The notes: generated by a model not told the origin, from the letters alone. A stretch of DNA of 64,000 nucleotides from Pseudogemmobacter humi (GCF_900609055.1 NZ_UXAW01000033.1:124001-188000), one strand, 5' to 3'; numbered from the stretch's first letter, positions 1 to 11,017 are shown. Numbers and translations: made by a program.

Positions 1-11
1 GGATCGTTCAT
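1..11 (-). CDS. Possible first codons of a divergent gene (partial)
   Basis: An ATG on the minus strand at 11-9 opens a frame (Met-Asn-Asp) that leaves the window at base 1. A GAGG lies about 8 bases upstream of it. In many alphaproteobacteria ubiE is divergent from mutM, so a ubiE-like gene is what the position suggests, but only three codons are visible and nothing in them identifies the product. The 180 bases between here and mutM hold no other gene. Confidence 0.2.
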
Positions 12-192
12 CGTCAGCGCCTCGCGAAACCCGCCCTCAGAGGGGTACATTGGGGATATAGCCCATGCGCGGCGGGAGAAACCAGCCATCCCTTTGCAGG
101 TGCGACCATCTACAGCCGGGCGGCGCGGCATAGCCCTTGGCCCCGGCGGCGGCGCGGCTTAGGTTCGGCGGGTCGTCCGAGGGGGATCCGCC

Positions 193-1044
193 ATGCCAGA
201 ACTGCCCGAAGTGGAAACCGTCCGGCGCGGGCTGGAGCCGGTGCTGACCGGCGGCAGGATCCTCTCGGCCCGGGTCAACCGCGAGGGTCTGCGCTGGCCG
301 TTTCCCGAGGGCATGGCCGACCGGCTGACCGGCGCGCGGGTCGATGCGCTCAGACGGCGGTCGAAATACATCCTCGCCGATCTTTCGACCGGCGAGACGC
401 TGCTGATCCATCTGGGCATGTCGGGGCGGATGCTGATCTCGGGCGCGCAGCTCGGCGGGTTCCACCACGACCATCCGGCGCCCGCGAAACACGACCATGT
501 GGTGCTGGAGGTCGAGGGAGGCGCGCGCGTCACCTTCAACGACGCGCGGCGCTTCGGGGCGATGGATCTGATGCCTACCGCGACCGCCGGGGCGCATCCG
601 CTGCTCGCGGTGCTGGGGCCCGAGCCTTTGGGCAACGCTTTCGACGGCGACTATCTGGCGGCGCGGCTGAAGGGGCGCAGGACGCCGGTGAAGGCGGCGC
701 TGCTCGATCAGCATATCGTCGCGGGGCTGGGGAACATCTATGTCTGCGAGGTGCTCTGGCGCGCGCATATCGCGCCGGCGCGGCTGGCGGGCGACCTGAG
801 CCCCGACGAGGCCGCCGGCCTTGTGCCGCTGATCCGCGAGGTTCTGACCGAGGCGATCGACGCCGGCGGCTCTTCGCTGAAGGATTACCGCCAGGCCGAC
901 GGCGAACTCGGCTATTTCCAGCATTCCTTCCGGGTCTACGACCGCGAGGGGCAGAACTGCCTCGCCCCGGGCTGCACCGGAACCGTCGCGCGCATCGTCC
1001 AGAGCGGGCGGTCCTCGTTCTTCTGTCCGCATTGCCAGGGCTGA
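193..1044 (+). CDS. mutM: Formamidopyrimidine-DNA glycosylase (Fpg/MutM)
   Basis: Bifunctional base-excision repair enzyme that removes 8-oxoguanine and other oxidised purines and nicks the abasic site. The 283-residue protein starts [10 protein letters not shown], so the catalytic Pro2 and Glu3 are present. The C-terminus carries the zinc finger, with Cys-X4-Cys near residue 256 and the closing FFCPHCQ. The length is normal for the family. The start is set by the obligatory Pro2 and by a GGGGGAT sequence 8 bases upstream. A second 8-oxoG enzyme, MutY, is encoded at 21669-22700. Confidence 0.97.
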   Translation: MPELPEVETVRRGLEPVLTGGRILSARVNREGLRWPFPEGMADRLTGARVDALRRRSKYILADLSTGETLLIHLGMSGRMLISGAQLGGFHHDHPAPAKHDHVVLEVEGGARVTFNDARRFGAMDLMPTATAGAHPLLAVLGPEPLGNAFDGDYLAARLKGRRTPVKAALLDQHIVAGLGNIYVCEVLWRAHIAPARLAGDLSPDEAAGLVPLIREVLTEAIDAGGSSLKDYRQADGELGYFQHSFRVYDREGQNCLAPGCTGTVARIVQSGRSSFFCPHCQG

Positions 1045-1111
1045 GCGGCGCGCTTGCCTTCGCGGCCCCAGGTGGTAGGAGTCGCGGCAAAGTGAAAACC
1101 GGAGATCCGCG

Positions 1112-1888
1112 ATGGCCTATCAGAACCTGATCGTCGAGATCGAGGATTACACCTGCCTGATCCGCCTGAACCGGCCCGATGCGCTGAATGCGCTGAACTC
1201 GGCGCTGATGGCGGAACTGGCGGCGGCGGTGACCGCGGCCGACCGCAACGACAAGGTGCGCTGCATCGTCATCACCGGCAGCGAAAAGGCCTTCGCCGCC
1301 GGGGCCGACGTGAAGGAAATGGCGACCAAAGGCTTCGCCGATGTCTTCTTCGACAATCTTTTCGGCCCCGAGGCCGAGGCGATCGCCCGCTGCCGCAAGC
1401 CGGTGATCGCCGCCGTGGCGGGCTACTGCCTTGGCGGTGGCTGCGAGCTGGCGATGATCTGCGACTTCATCCTGGCCGCCGATACCGCGAAATTCGGCCA
1501 GCCCGAGATCAATCTGGGCATCAGCGCCGGGATGGGCGGCACGCAGCGGCTGACCCGTTGCGTCGGCAAGTCGAAGTCGATGGACATGCATCTGACCGGC
1601 CGTTTCATGGACGCGGTCGAGGCCGAGCGCGCGGGCCTCGTCAGCCGGGTCTTCCCGGCGAAATCGCTGCTGGAAGAGGCGATGAAGATCGCCGCGAAGA
1701 TCACCGAGAAATCCACGATCACCGCGATGATCGTGAAAGAGGCGGTCAACCGCGCGCAGGAGACCACGCTCGCCGAAGGGCTGCTGTTCGAGCGGCGGAT
1801 GTTCCACGCCGCCTTTGCGACCGAGGATCAGAAGGAGGGCATGGCGGCTTTCCTCGAAAAGCGCACGCCGCAGTTCCGCGACCGCTGA
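1112..1888 (+). CDS. Enoyl-CoA hydratase (crotonase family)
   Basis: Hydrates trans-2-enoyl-CoA in fatty-acid or short-chain acyl-CoA breakdown. The 258 residues match a single-domain crotonase: N-terminal [10 protein letters not shown], the oxyanion-hole loop [11 protein letters not shown] near residue 66, and both expected acidic residues, in GGGCEL near residue 112 and GQPEI near residue 132. The sequence most resembles short-chain enoyl-CoA hydratases; the exact substrate cannot be read from it. GGAG lies 8 bases before the ATG. It follows mutM by 67 bases and precedes rpsT. Confidence 0.93.
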   Translation: MAYQNLIVEIEDYTCLIRLNRPDALNALNSALMAELAAAVTAADRNDKVRCIVITGSEKAFAAGADVKEMATKGFADVFFDNLFGPEAEAIARCRKPVIAAVAGYCLGGGCELAMICDFILAADTAKFGQPEINLGISAGMGGTQRLTRCVGKSKSMDMHLTGRFMDAVEAERAGLVSRVFPAKSLLEEAMKIAAKITEKSTITAMIVKEAVNRAQETTLAEGLLFERRMFHAAFATEDQKEGMAAFLEKRTPQFRDR

Positions 1889-1893
1889 TTCCC

Positions 1894-1922
1894 GTTTGCA
1901 ACCGGGGGGGCTTTGCTGTAAT
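1894..1922 (+). promoter_or_regulatory. Possible rpsT promoter
   Basis: GTTTGC (1894-1899) is followed after 17 bases by TGTAAT (1917-1922), a plausible sigma-70 pair for rpsT with a leader of about 120 bases. Shifting the -35 to TTGCAA gives a 15-base spacer. It is weak by sequence alone; the position in the gap after the enoyl-CoA hydratase is the main support. Confidence 0.3.
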
Positions 1923-2051
1923 GGCCCGCCCTACATGCGCGTGGGCCCGCTTAGGCATTGATGATTCCCGTCCTTTGGGCCGTTCCGGTCCTGTGGCGGG
2001 GCCTTCGGACTTTCGTGCGACCGATATCGAGAGATCCGAAGGAAGAGCCCC

Positions 2052-2324
2052 ATGGCCAATACCGAACAGTCCAAGAAACGCGCCCGCCAGGCGGATGCCC
2101 GTTACGCCGTCAACAAAGCCCGCCGCTCGCGTATCCGCACCTTCCTGCGCCGCGTCGAAGAAGCCATCGCCTCGGGCGATCAGGCTGTCGCGGCCGATGC
2201 CCTGAAATCCGCCCAGCCCGAACTGGCCCGCGGCGTGACCAAGGGCGTTCTGCACAAGAACACCGTCGCGCGCAAAATGTCGCGCCTCGCGTCGCGGGTC
2301 AAAGCGCTGGCCGCCAAGGCCTGA
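2052..2324 (+). CDS. rpsT: 30S ribosomal protein S20
   Basis: Small-subunit protein that binds 16S rRNA early in 30S assembly. It is 90 residues and strongly basic, starting [13 protein letters not shown] with the conserved [18 protein letters not shown] stretch. Length and composition are typical. AAGGAAGAG lies upstream of the ATG. A strong terminator follows at once, so it is transcribed alone. rpsT next to dnaA is the usual order in this bacterial group. Confidence 0.97.
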   Translation: MANTEQSKKRARQADARYAVNKARRSRIRTFLRRVEEAIASGDQAVAADALKSAQPELARGVTKGVLHKNTVARKMSRLASRVKALAAKA

Positions 2325-2340
2325 TCAGGCTTTCGCCCGA

Positions 2341-2380
2341 ATCGAAAAGGCGCGGTCCGCGAGGGCCGCGCCTTTTCGAT
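2341..2380 (+). terminator. rpsT terminator hairpin
   Basis: Perfect 15-base inverted repeat: arms 2341-2355 and 2366-2380 with a 10-base loop. The G+C core is flanked by an A-run on the left arm and a T-run on the right arm, so it can act as an intrinsic terminator 17 bases after the rpsT stop. Confidence 0.88.
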
Positions 2381-2705
2381 TCTGTGCAATGATTCTGTTT
2401 CTACGGAGGCAAGATTTTGCCGTGACGCAGGGGTATTCAGGCGGCCCCGTTGCGGTTTTGCCGATGCTGCGGGATTCGCCTGGCCGGACTCTGTGTCAAG
2501 CAAGTTGTTCGGTTGCAGAGCCTGCGGGCGGCTTGCTAGCTTGTCGCTGCGATTCACTTCGTCTTGGGGGACATGGTGTTGTCGCGAACCGTGATGAACA
2601 GGCGACGCTTTGGGCTGCCAGCCAGAACAGATCGCTGATTACGGTTTGTGAACAATGGGATAGAGGCCGATGCCCTGCATCGGAAAACTGTCTTTGATCA
2701 GAGTC
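2378..2705. promoter_or_regulatory. dnaA upstream region with six GANTC (CcrM) sites
   Basis: The gap between rpsT and dnaA (2325-2875) contains no gene. It holds six GANTC sites: GATTC at 2378-2382, 2391-2395, 2473-2477 and 2551-2555, GACTC at 2487-2491 and GAGTC at 2701-2705. GANTC is the target of CcrM, which is encoded in this window. A poor DnaA-box-like sequence (TGTGAACAA) is at 2647-2655. The likely role is cell-cycle control of dnaA transcription through methylation state, as known for Caulobacter dnaA. Coordinates are direct observation; the function is inferred. Confidence 0.6.
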
Positions 2706-2875
2706 GGGGTGTATTTCAGCCTCCCGGCCCACCACCTGTTTCCCCTGATCTCGGGGGCGCTCCCGAAGCCCGTTGCACCCGTTGCGGCGGCGGTTTCGGC
2801 TGGGTCACGGATCGCGGTTTATGGCCGCCTGCGCAACCCGCGGGGCGGCCCGGAATAAAGGCAGGTCTGGGTAGA

Positions 2876-4243
2876 ATGACGAACGAAACATGGGGCCAGA
2901 TTCGGGAAGGCCTTATCAACCGGGTTGGCCGGAACAATTACACCACCTGGATCGAGCCGCTGAAACTGTCGCAACTGCGCAATGGCGTGGCTTTGTTCGA
3001 AGTGCCCACCAGCTTCTTCGGCGACTGGGTGCAGCGCAACTACGCCGACCACATCCGCAACCATCTGGTGACCTCGGGCGCCCCGGTCGAGCGACTGGAG
3101 TTCCTTGTCGGCGCCGAGAATGGCGCGGTGCGCTCCGTGGCGGCGAAACCCACCGCGGCTCCGCGGGCTCCGGTCCGGGCCCGTGCCGCGGCGGAGGATG
3201 ATCTGCCCGGCGCGCCGCTGGATGCGCGCTTCACTTTCGACAGCTTCGTCGTCGGCAAGCCGAACGAACTGGCCCATGCCGCCGCCCGCCGGGTGGCCGA
3301 GGGCGGGCCGGTTACCTTTAATCCGCTGTTCCTTTACGGCGGTGTAGGGCTCGGCAAGACCCACCTGATGCATGCTATCGCGCATGAGCTGCGCGAGCGT
3401 CAGCCCGAGTTGCGGGTGCTGTATCTCTCGGCCGAGCAGTTCATGTACCGCTTCATCCAGGCCCTGCGCGACAAGCAGGTGATGGATTTCAAATCGCTGT
3501 TCCGCTCGGTCGATGTGCTGATGGTGGATGACGTGCAGTTCATCGCCGGGAAAGACAGCACTCAGGAAGAATTCTTCCACACCTTCAACGCGCTGGTGGA
3601 TCAGAACAAGCAGATCATCATTTCGGCCGATCGCGCGCCGGGCGAGATCAGGGATCTGGAGGACCGGATCAAATCGCGGCTGCAATGCGGGCTGGTGGTC
3701 GATCTGCATCCGACCGATTACGAATTGCGCCTCGGCATCCTGCAACAGAAGGCCGAATTCTACCGCGGCCAGTATCGCGGGCTGACGATCAGTCAGGGCG
3801 TGCTGGAATTCCTCGCCCATCGCATCACCACCAACGTCCGGGTGCTGGAAGGCGCGCTGACCCGCCTGTTCGCCTTCGCCTCGCTGGTCGGGCGCGAGAT
3901 CACGCTGGATCTGGCGCAGGACTGCCTCGCCGACATTCTGCGCGCCTCGGATCGCAAGCTGACCATCGAAGAGATCCAGCGCAAGGTGGCCGAACATTAC
4001 AATGTGCGGCTTTCCGATCTGATCGGGCCGAAGCGGCTGCGCACCATCGCCCGACCGCGCCAGGTGGCGATGTATCTGGCCAAGCAGCTGACCGCGCGTT
4101 CGCTGCCCGAGATCGGGCGCCGGTTCGGCGGCCGCGACCATACCACGATCATGCACGGGGTGCGGAAAATCGAGGAACTGGCGGCCACCGACAGCCAGCT
4201 TGCCGACGATCTGCAACTGCTCAAGCGGTTGTTGCAGGGCTGA
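2876..4243 (+). CDS. dnaA: Chromosomal replication initiator protein DnaA
   Basis: Binds DnaA boxes and melts the origin to start replication. The chosen start gives 455 residues beginning MTNETWGQIREGL. Domain I is N-terminal, with a Pro/Ala-rich linker around residues 95-120. The AAA+ domain has Walker A GGVGLGKTH and Walker B VLMVDDVQF. The C-terminal DNA-binding domain carries the DnaA signature GGRDHTTIMHGVRKI. The frame is open for 76 codons upstream, but that extension resembles no DnaA. The gene precedes dnaN by 191 bases and is preceded by a GANTC-rich leader. Confidence 0.97.
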   Translation: MTNETWGQIREGLINRVGRNNYTTWIEPLKLSQLRNGVALFEVPTSFFGDWVQRNYADHIRNHLVTSGAPVERLEFLVGAENGAVRSVAAKPTAAPRAPVRARAAAEDDLPGAPLDARFTFDSFVVGKPNELAHAAARRVAEGGPVTFNPLFLYGGVGLGKTHLMHAIAHELRERQPELRVLYLSAEQFMYRFIQALRDKQVMDFKSLFRSVDVLMVDDVQFIAGKDSTQEEFFHTFNALVDQNKQIIISADRAPGEIRDLEDRIKSRLQCGLVVDLHPTDYELRLGILQQKAEFYRGQYRGLTISQGVLEFLAHRITTNVRVLEGALTRLFAFASLVGREITLDLAQDCLADILRASDRKLTIEEIQRKVAEHYNVRLSDLIGPKRLRTIARPRQVAMYLAKQLTARSLPEIGRRFGGRDHTTIMHGVRKIEELAATDSQLADDLQLLKRLLQG

Positions 4244-4245
4244 CG

Positions 4246-4291
4246 GCAAATTTCTTCGAAGAAATTTGCAAAACTTTTCGAAAAGTTTTGC
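4246..4291. repeat. Two tandem perfect 24-base palindromes after dnaA
   Basis: Two perfect palindromes, 4246-4269 (apex CTTCGAAG) and 4268-4291 (apex TTTTCGAAAA), share the dinucleotide GC and sit directly behind the dnaA stop. They are A+T rich in their arms, unlike the surrounding sequence. They could be a bidirectional terminator, an RNA-processing hairpin pair or a protein-binding site. A structurally similar group of three lies at 31548-31618. Confidence 0.75.
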
Positions 4292-4434
4292 TGTTTCCCT
4301 CCGGCAACGGCTCGGCCTTGACGGCCCGCGGAAACCTTCGCAAAGTCGTGAAAATGCGATAAGCCGGCCTTGGCCGGCCTGTCTGGTGCGCCCTGATCCC
4401 GTCGGGCAAAGGATGGGGCTAGAGGATTGGAAGA

Positions 4435-5553
4435 ATGAAACTCTCGATCGAACGCGGCACGCTTCTGAAGGCGCTGGCTCAGGCTCAATCCGTGGTGGAG
4501 CGCCGCAACACGATCCCGATCCTCGCCAATGTGCTGATCGAGGCCGAGGGCGCGCAGGTTTCCTTCCGGGCGACCGATCTGGATATCGAGGTGGTCGACC
4601 GGGCCGATGCCATGGTGGAACGCGCCGGGGCGACCACGGTTTCGGCGATCATGCTGCATGAGATCGTGCGCAAACTGCCCGACGGCGCGCTGGTGAATCT
4701 CTCCGAGGATGGCGCCTCGGGGCGGCTGACGATCACCGCGGGGCGCTCGACCTTCAGCCTGGCGACGCTGCCGAAGGAAGATTTCCCGGTGATGGCCTCG
4801 TCGGAATATGCGACGAATTTTTCTGCCCCGGCGGCCGATCTGCGCAGGTTGTTCGACAAGGCGAAATTCGCGATTTCCACCGAGGAGACCCGTTATTATC
4901 TGAACGGCGTCTATCTGCATGTGTCGACATCCGAGGACGGCCCGGTCCTGCGCGCGGTGGCGACCGACGGGCACCGGCTGGCGCGGATCGACGCGGCCCT
5001 GCCCGGCGGGGCCGAGGCGATGCCGGGCGTGATCGTGCCGCGCAAGACGGTGAACGAGTTGCGTAAGCTGCTCGACGACGACGAGGCGAAGATCGCGGTT
5101 TCGGTGTCGGAGACCAAGATCCGGTTCGCCACGCCCGCGATCACGCTGACCTCGAAAGTGATCGACGGCACTTTCCCCGATTACACCCGGGTCATTCCGC
5201 AGCACAACACCCGGCGGCTGGAGGTGGATGCCAGCGAATTCGCGCGCGCGGTGGACCGCGTGGCGACGGTTTCCTCGGAGCGGTCGCGGGCGGTGAAGCT
5301 GAGCCTTGACGAGGACCGGCTGGTCCTGTCGGTCAACGCCCCGGATTCGGGCGCGGCCGAGGAAGAGCTGGCGGTGGCCTATGGCGACGAGCGGCTGGAG
5401 ATCGGTTTCAACGCCAAATATCTGCTGGAGATCGCCAGCCAGGTCGATCGCGAGAATGCGGTCTTTCTGTTCAATTCCTCGGGCGATCCGACGCTGATGC
5501 GCGAGGGGAACGACACCTCGGCGGTCTATGTCGTGATGCCGATGCGCGTGTGA
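4435..5553 (+). CDS. dnaN: DNA polymerase III beta subunit (sliding clamp)
   Basis: Ring-shaped processivity clamp that tethers Pol III and repair polymerases to DNA. It is 372 residues starting MKLSIERGTLLKALAQAQSV, with the three repeated clamp domains and the conserved C-terminal YVVMPMRV that ends the hydrophobic partner-binding pocket. Length is normal. AGGA lies about 11 bases upstream. It lies between dnaA and recF. Confidence 0.97.
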   Translation: MKLSIERGTLLKALAQAQSVVERRNTIPILANVLIEAEGAQVSFRATDLDIEVVDRADAMVERAGATTVSAIMLHEIVRKLPDGALVNLSEDGASGRLTITAGRSTFSLATLPKEDFPVMASSEYATNFSAPAADLRRLFDKAKFAISTEETRYYLNGVYLHVSTSEDGPVLRAVATDGHRLARIDAALPGGAEAMPGVIVPRKTVNELRKLLDDDEAKIAVSVSETKIRFATPAITLTSKVIDGTFPDYTRVIPQHNTRRLEVDASEFARAVDRVATVSSERSRAVKLSLDEDRLVLSVNAPDSGAAEEELAVAYGDERLEIGFNAKYLLEIASQVDRENAVFLFNSSGDPTLMREGNDTSAVYVVMPMRV

Positions 5554-5582
5554 CCGGCCCCGGGGCCTTGCCCCGGACCCCA

Positions 5583-5604
5583 GGATATTTAGAGACAGAA
5601 AATG
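5583..5604 (+). repeat. Copy of an intergenic repeat (GGATATTT...ACAGAAAATG)
   Basis: The core GGATATTTAGAGACAGAAAA lies between dnaN and recF. Related cores occur at 10321-10343 (reverse), 17675-17700, 25190-25240 (a pair in inverted orientation) and 28981-29032 (a pair). Copies lie at gene ends, some next to G/C hairpins. Function unknown; the arrangement resembles REP-type elements. Confidence 0.5.
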
Positions 5605-5614
5605 GGGGCGGGCC

Positions 5615-6703
5615 GTGAGCGGGCTGTGTGTGACCTCGCTGAGCCTGTCGCATTTTCGCAGCCATCGCGCCACGCGGCTGGAGTTCGATGGCCGGCCGGT
5701 GGCGATTTCCGGGCCGAACGGGGCGGGCAAGACCAATATCCTGGAGGCGGTTTCGCTGCTCTCGCCCGGTCGTGGGCTGCGCCGGGCGGCGGGGGCGGAT
5801 CTGGCGCGGCGGCCCGAGGCGATCGGCTGGAAGATCGCGGCTGCTGTCGAGGGGCTGAGCGGCGGGCATCAGATCGAGACCTTGGCCGAGGGCGAGGCGG
5901 CGCGTCAGGTGCGGATCGACGGCAAGCCGGCGGCGCAGGTGGCGCTTGGCCGGGTGCTGCGGGTGTTATGGCTGGTGCCGGCGATGGACCGGCTGTGGAT
6001 CGAGGCGGCCGAGGGGCGGCGGCGGTTCCTGGACCGGATGGCGCTGTCGTTCTTTCCCGACCATGCCGAGGCGGCGCTGGACTATGAAAAGGCCATGCGC
6101 GAGCGCAACCGGCTGTTTCGCGACGAGGTGAGCGATCCGCATTGGTTCGGCGCTTTGGAGGCGCGGATGGCGGCGGCCGGGGCGGTGCTGACCGACAACC
6201 GCCGCGCGGTGCTGGCGCATCTGGAAGACGCCCAGGCCCAGGCGGCGACGGTGTTTCCCCAGGCCGGTCTGCGGCTGATCAGCCCGGAGGGCGAGACGGA
6301 TGACCTTGCCGCGGCGCTGGCGGCGAACCGCAGCCGCGACCGGGCGGCAGGGCGTGCGCTGACCGGGCCGCATCGCGCCGATCTGGAGGCGGTTTTCGCC
6401 GCCCGCGGCATGCCCGCCGCGCAATCCTCGACCGGCGAGCAGAAGGCCTTGCTGATCAGCCTGATTCTCGCCAACGCCCGGGCGCTGGCGGCGCAGACCG
6501 GGCGGGCGCCGGTGCTGCTTCTGGACGAGGTGGCGGCGCATCTGGACCCCGCTCGGCGCGCAGCGCTTTATGACGAGATCTGCGCGCTCGGGGCGCAGGC
6601 GCTGATGACCGGGACCGAGCCCGGGCTGTTTGACAGTCTGGGCCCGCGCGGGCAGAGTCTCATCGTCGCCGAAGAGGGCGGTGTGAGCCGGATCCTGCCA
6701 TGA
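5615..6703 (+). CDS. recF: DNA replication and repair protein RecF
   Basis: SMC-like ATPase that helps load RecA at single-strand gaps. It is 362 residues with Walker A GPNGAGKTNILE near residue 34, signature STGEQKALL near residue 270 and Walker B LLLDEVAAHLD near residue 305. The start codon is GTG (MSGLCVTSLSLSHF), which fits the RecF N-terminus; a G-rich stretch lies just upstream. The stop overlaps the next ATG by four bases (ATGA), so the VOC gene is translationally coupled. Confidence 0.95.
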   Translation: MSGLCVTSLSLSHFRSHRATRLEFDGRPVAISGPNGAGKTNILEAVSLLSPGRGLRRAAGADLARRPEAIGWKIAAAVEGLSGGHQIETLAEGEAARQVRIDGKPAAQVALGRVLRVLWLVPAMDRLWIEAAEGRRRFLDRMALSFFPDHAEAALDYEKAMRERNRLFRDEVSDPHWFGALEARMAAAGAVLTDNRRAVLAHLEDAQAQAATVFPQAGLRLISPEGETDDLAAALAANRSRDRAAGRALTGPHRADLEAVFAARGMPAAQSSTGEQKALLISLILANARALAAQTGRAPVLLLDEVAAHLDPARRAALYDEICALGAQALMTGTEPGLFDSLGPRGQSLIVAEEGGVSRILP

Positions 6704-7125
6704 CACCTCAGCGTGTGACCCTGATAACCCTCGGCGTGGCGGATCTGGCCGCCGCGCGTGCCTTCTATGCCCGGCTCGGCTGGCAGGAGCATGGCGAGAG
6801 CCAGGAGGGCGTTGCCTTTTACCAGATGCAGGGCGCGGCGCTGGCGCTGTTCGGGCGCGACGATCTGGCGGCGGATCAGGGCCGGCCGGGCGCCGCGCTC
6901 GGCACCGGGGCGGTGACGCTGGCGCAGAATTTCGCGACCGAACCCGAAGTGGATGCGGCGTTCGAGGCCGCGCTGGCCGCGGGCGCCACCACGCTGAAAC
7001 GGCCGGAGAAAGTGTTCTGGGGCGGGTATTCGGGCTACTGGGCCGACCCGGACGGCCATGTCTGGGAGGTGGCGATGAATCCGTTCTGGCCGCTTGCCGA
7101 CGACGGCAGCCTGACCCTGCCGTAA
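6700..7125 (+). CDS. VOC (glyoxalase/bleomycin-resistance fold) family protein
   Basis: Small metalloenzyme-fold protein of 141 residues starting MTPQRVTLITLGVADLAAAR. It shows the two-beta-alpha-beta-beta-beta-unit VOC layout and a C-terminal WADPDGHVWEVAMNP, whose glutamate is the usual metal ligand. Members may be glyoxalases, dioxygenases or drug-binding proteins; nothing here fixes the substrate. It overlaps the recF stop (ATGA), and the LysE-type gene begins 5 bases after its stop, so the three form one operon. Confidence 0.85.
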   Translation: MTPQRVTLITLGVADLAAARAFYARLGWQEHGESQEGVAFYQMQGAALALFGRDDLAADQGRPGAALGTGAVTLAQNFATEPEVDAAFEAALAAGATTLKRPEKVFWGGYSGYWADPDGHVWEVAMNPFWPLADDGSLTLP

Positions 7126-7129
7126 TCTG

Positions 7130-7750
7130 ATGACCGTGACCTGGTGGCAGTTGCTGGTTTATGCCGGTGCGATGGCGGCGCTTTGGGCGGTGCCCGGCCC
7201 GGTCTGGGTGGCGCTGATCGCCCGGGCGCTGTCGGGCGGGTTCCGCGCCGCCTGGCCGCTGGCGGTGGGGGTGGCGATCGGCGATCTGGCCTGGCCCATG
7301 GCCGCGGTGCTGGGGCTGAACTGGATCCTCAGCCTCTACGGCGATTTCATGACCGTGCTGCGGTGGGTCGCGGCGGCGGTGTTCCTGGGGATGGGCGCGC
7401 TGCTGATGCGCCACCCGGCGGGAAGGATCGACGCGGACAGAAGACTGACACGGCCCGGGCTCTGGGCCGGGCTGACGGTGGGGCTGGCGGCGGTGATCGG
7501 CAACCCGAAGGCGATCCTGTTCTACATGGGCGCGCTGCCGGGGTTCTTTGCGCTTGACCGGCTGACCGGCGGCGACATTCTGGCCATCGCGGCGATCTCG
7601 GCCTTTGTTCCGATGCTGGGCAACCTCGGCCTCGCGCTGTTTCTCGACCGGGCGCGGCGGCTGTTGCAAAGCCCCGAGGCGATGCGGCGGCTGAACCTGG
7701 GATCGGGGGTTCTGCTGATCGGCGTCGGGCTGACTATCCCGTTCCTCTGA
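7130..7750 (+). CDS. LysE/RhtB family amino-acid exporter
   Basis: Inner-membrane protein of 206 residues with about six hydrophobic segments. It has the LysE-family opening (WWQLLVYAGAMAALWAVPGP) and the central NPKAILFYMGALPGFF motif near residue 124. The family exports amino acids such as lysine, threonine or homoserine; the substrate here is unknown. It is the last gene of the recF-VOC-LysE unit; gyrB has its own promoter 24 bases later. Confidence 0.87.
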   Translation: MTVTWWQLLVYAGAMAALWAVPGPVWVALIARALSGGFRAAWPLAVGVAIGDLAWPMAAVLGLNWILSLYGDFMTVLRWVAAAVFLGMGALLMRHPAGRIDADRRLTRPGLWAGLTVGLAAVIGNPKAILFYMGALPGFFALDRLTGGDILAIAAISAFVPMLGNLGLALFLDRARRLLQSPEAMRRLNLGSGVLLIGVGLTIPFL

Positions 7751-7773
7751 CTACAAAATCTTGTGGTGCGGAC

Positions 7774-7802
7774 GTGACATTCCCGGCCCGGGGCGCTATA
7801 AC
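7774..7802 (+). promoter_or_regulatory. gyrB promoter
   Basis: GTGACA (7774-7779), a 17-base spacer, then TATAAC (7797-7802): five of six matches to each sigma-70 hexamer with ideal spacing, 30 bases before the gyrB ATG. Confidence 0.65.
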
Positions 7803-7825
7803 TCGCGGGCAATCTGAGGGGTTAA

Positions 7826-10282
<2,457 letters not shown>

Positions 10283-10320
10283 TTTTCCCTCACAGGCTCC
10301 GCCGCCAAAGCGGGGCCTGC

Positions 10321-10343
10321 TTATTTTCTGTCTGAAAATATCC
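10321..10343 (-). repeat. Reverse-oriented copy of the ATATTT...CAGAAAA intergenic repeat
   Basis: Reads TATTTTCTGTCTGAAAATAT on the plus strand; its complement closely matches the repeat core found upstream of recF (5583-5604). It also forms a short hairpin by itself (TATTTTC/GAAAATA). Confidence 0.45.
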
Positions 10344-10352
10344 TCGGGGGGA

Positions 10353-10400
10353 GTCCATTGGTTCAGGGAACCAATGGACCTGGGGGGCAGACAGCCCCCC
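10353..10400. terminator. Two hairpins between convergent gyrB and exonuclease genes
   Basis: Hairpin 1: perfect 12-base arms 10353-10364 (GTCCATTGGTTC) and 10368-10379 with an AGG loop. Hairpin 2: GGGGGGC (10382-10388) and GCCCCCC (10394-10400) with a 5-base loop. They lie between the ends of gyrB and a minus-strand gene and probably end transcription in both directions. Neither has a clear T-run. Confidence 0.6.
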
Positions 10401-10408
10401 GGGCCGCG

Positions 10409-11017
10409 TCAACCCGCGACCGACCCCGGAAAGTCCTCGATCAGCTCGACGCTTTCCTCGACCATACCCCCGCGCGGCGCGAACAATGGCATCTCGGCGC
10501 GCAGCACGATCTCGGCCGAGGCGCGGGCGTCCTCGCCGGCGTCGTGATGGGTGAAGCTCAGCCCGAGGTGGCTTTTCAGCGAGGCCAGACCATGGCCACC
10601 ATTGCCGCGCAGTTCCGGCCAGGCGCGCCGCGCGACCAGAACGGAATCGCGCCAGCGCCAGGACGGGCGTGGCAGGCCCTCGCGATCGCAGGCGGCATCG
10701 ACCGCGCGCTGATCGAAACCGGAATGCTGGTAAACGGTCTGCCCCGCAAGCCGCGGCCCCAGCACAGCCATCGCCGCGGCAAACCCCGGCGCGCCGGCAA
10801 CCGTCCGGGCGGTGATGCCGTGCACGAAGGTGCAGGTCCAGCGCAGCGGGCCGGGGTCGATATAGCTGACCCAGGTTTCGATGCGCCCGTTCAGATCGAC
10901 GCAGGCGACGCCGATCTGGCAGATGCTGCCGCGTTCGTTGTTCGCGGTCTCGACATCCAGCGCGAAGAAGCGAAAGGGCCGGTCGGGGAACGGCGGCAGA
11001 GCGGCTATCGTGGTCAT
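10409..11017 (-). CDS. DEDDh-family 3'-5' exonuclease (DnaQ/epsilon-like)
   Basis: Probable 3'-5' DNA or RNA exonuclease of the Pol III epsilon fold. It is 202 residues; ExoI motif FALDVETANNERGSICQIGV carries the Asp-X-Glu pair, and ExoIII is HDAGEDARASAEI, making it DEDDh. It is too short for, and unlike, full DnaQ proteins and has no extra domain. The start was chosen because AAGGAGAC lies 6 bases before this ATG, whereas an upstream in-frame start at 11068 has none. It is the last gene of the minus-strand group with the polyamine genes. Confidence 0.85.
   Translation of the reverse strand: MTTIAALPPFPDRPFRFFALDVETANNERGSICQIGVACVDLNGRIETWVSYIDPGPLRWTCTFVHGITARTVAGAPGFAAAMAVLGPRLAGQTVYQHSGFDQRAVDAACDREGLPRPSWRWRDSVLVARRAWPELRGNGGHGLASLKSHLGLSFTHHDAGEDARASAEIVLRAEMPLFAPRGGMVEESVELIEDFPGSVAG

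Noticed and set aside
2325-2875. Replication origin next to dnaA
   Set aside because: Only one poor DnaA-box-like sequence (2647-2655) and no clear AT-rich unwinding stretch; GANTC enrichment is better explained as dnaA regulation.
2648-2875. Longer DnaA starting 76 codons upstream
   Set aside because: The extension looks like no DnaA N-terminus; MTNETWGQIREGL at 2876 is the expected start.
4292-4434. Small gene between dnaA and dnaN
   Set aside because: Short frames there have no start signals and arise from the palindromes.
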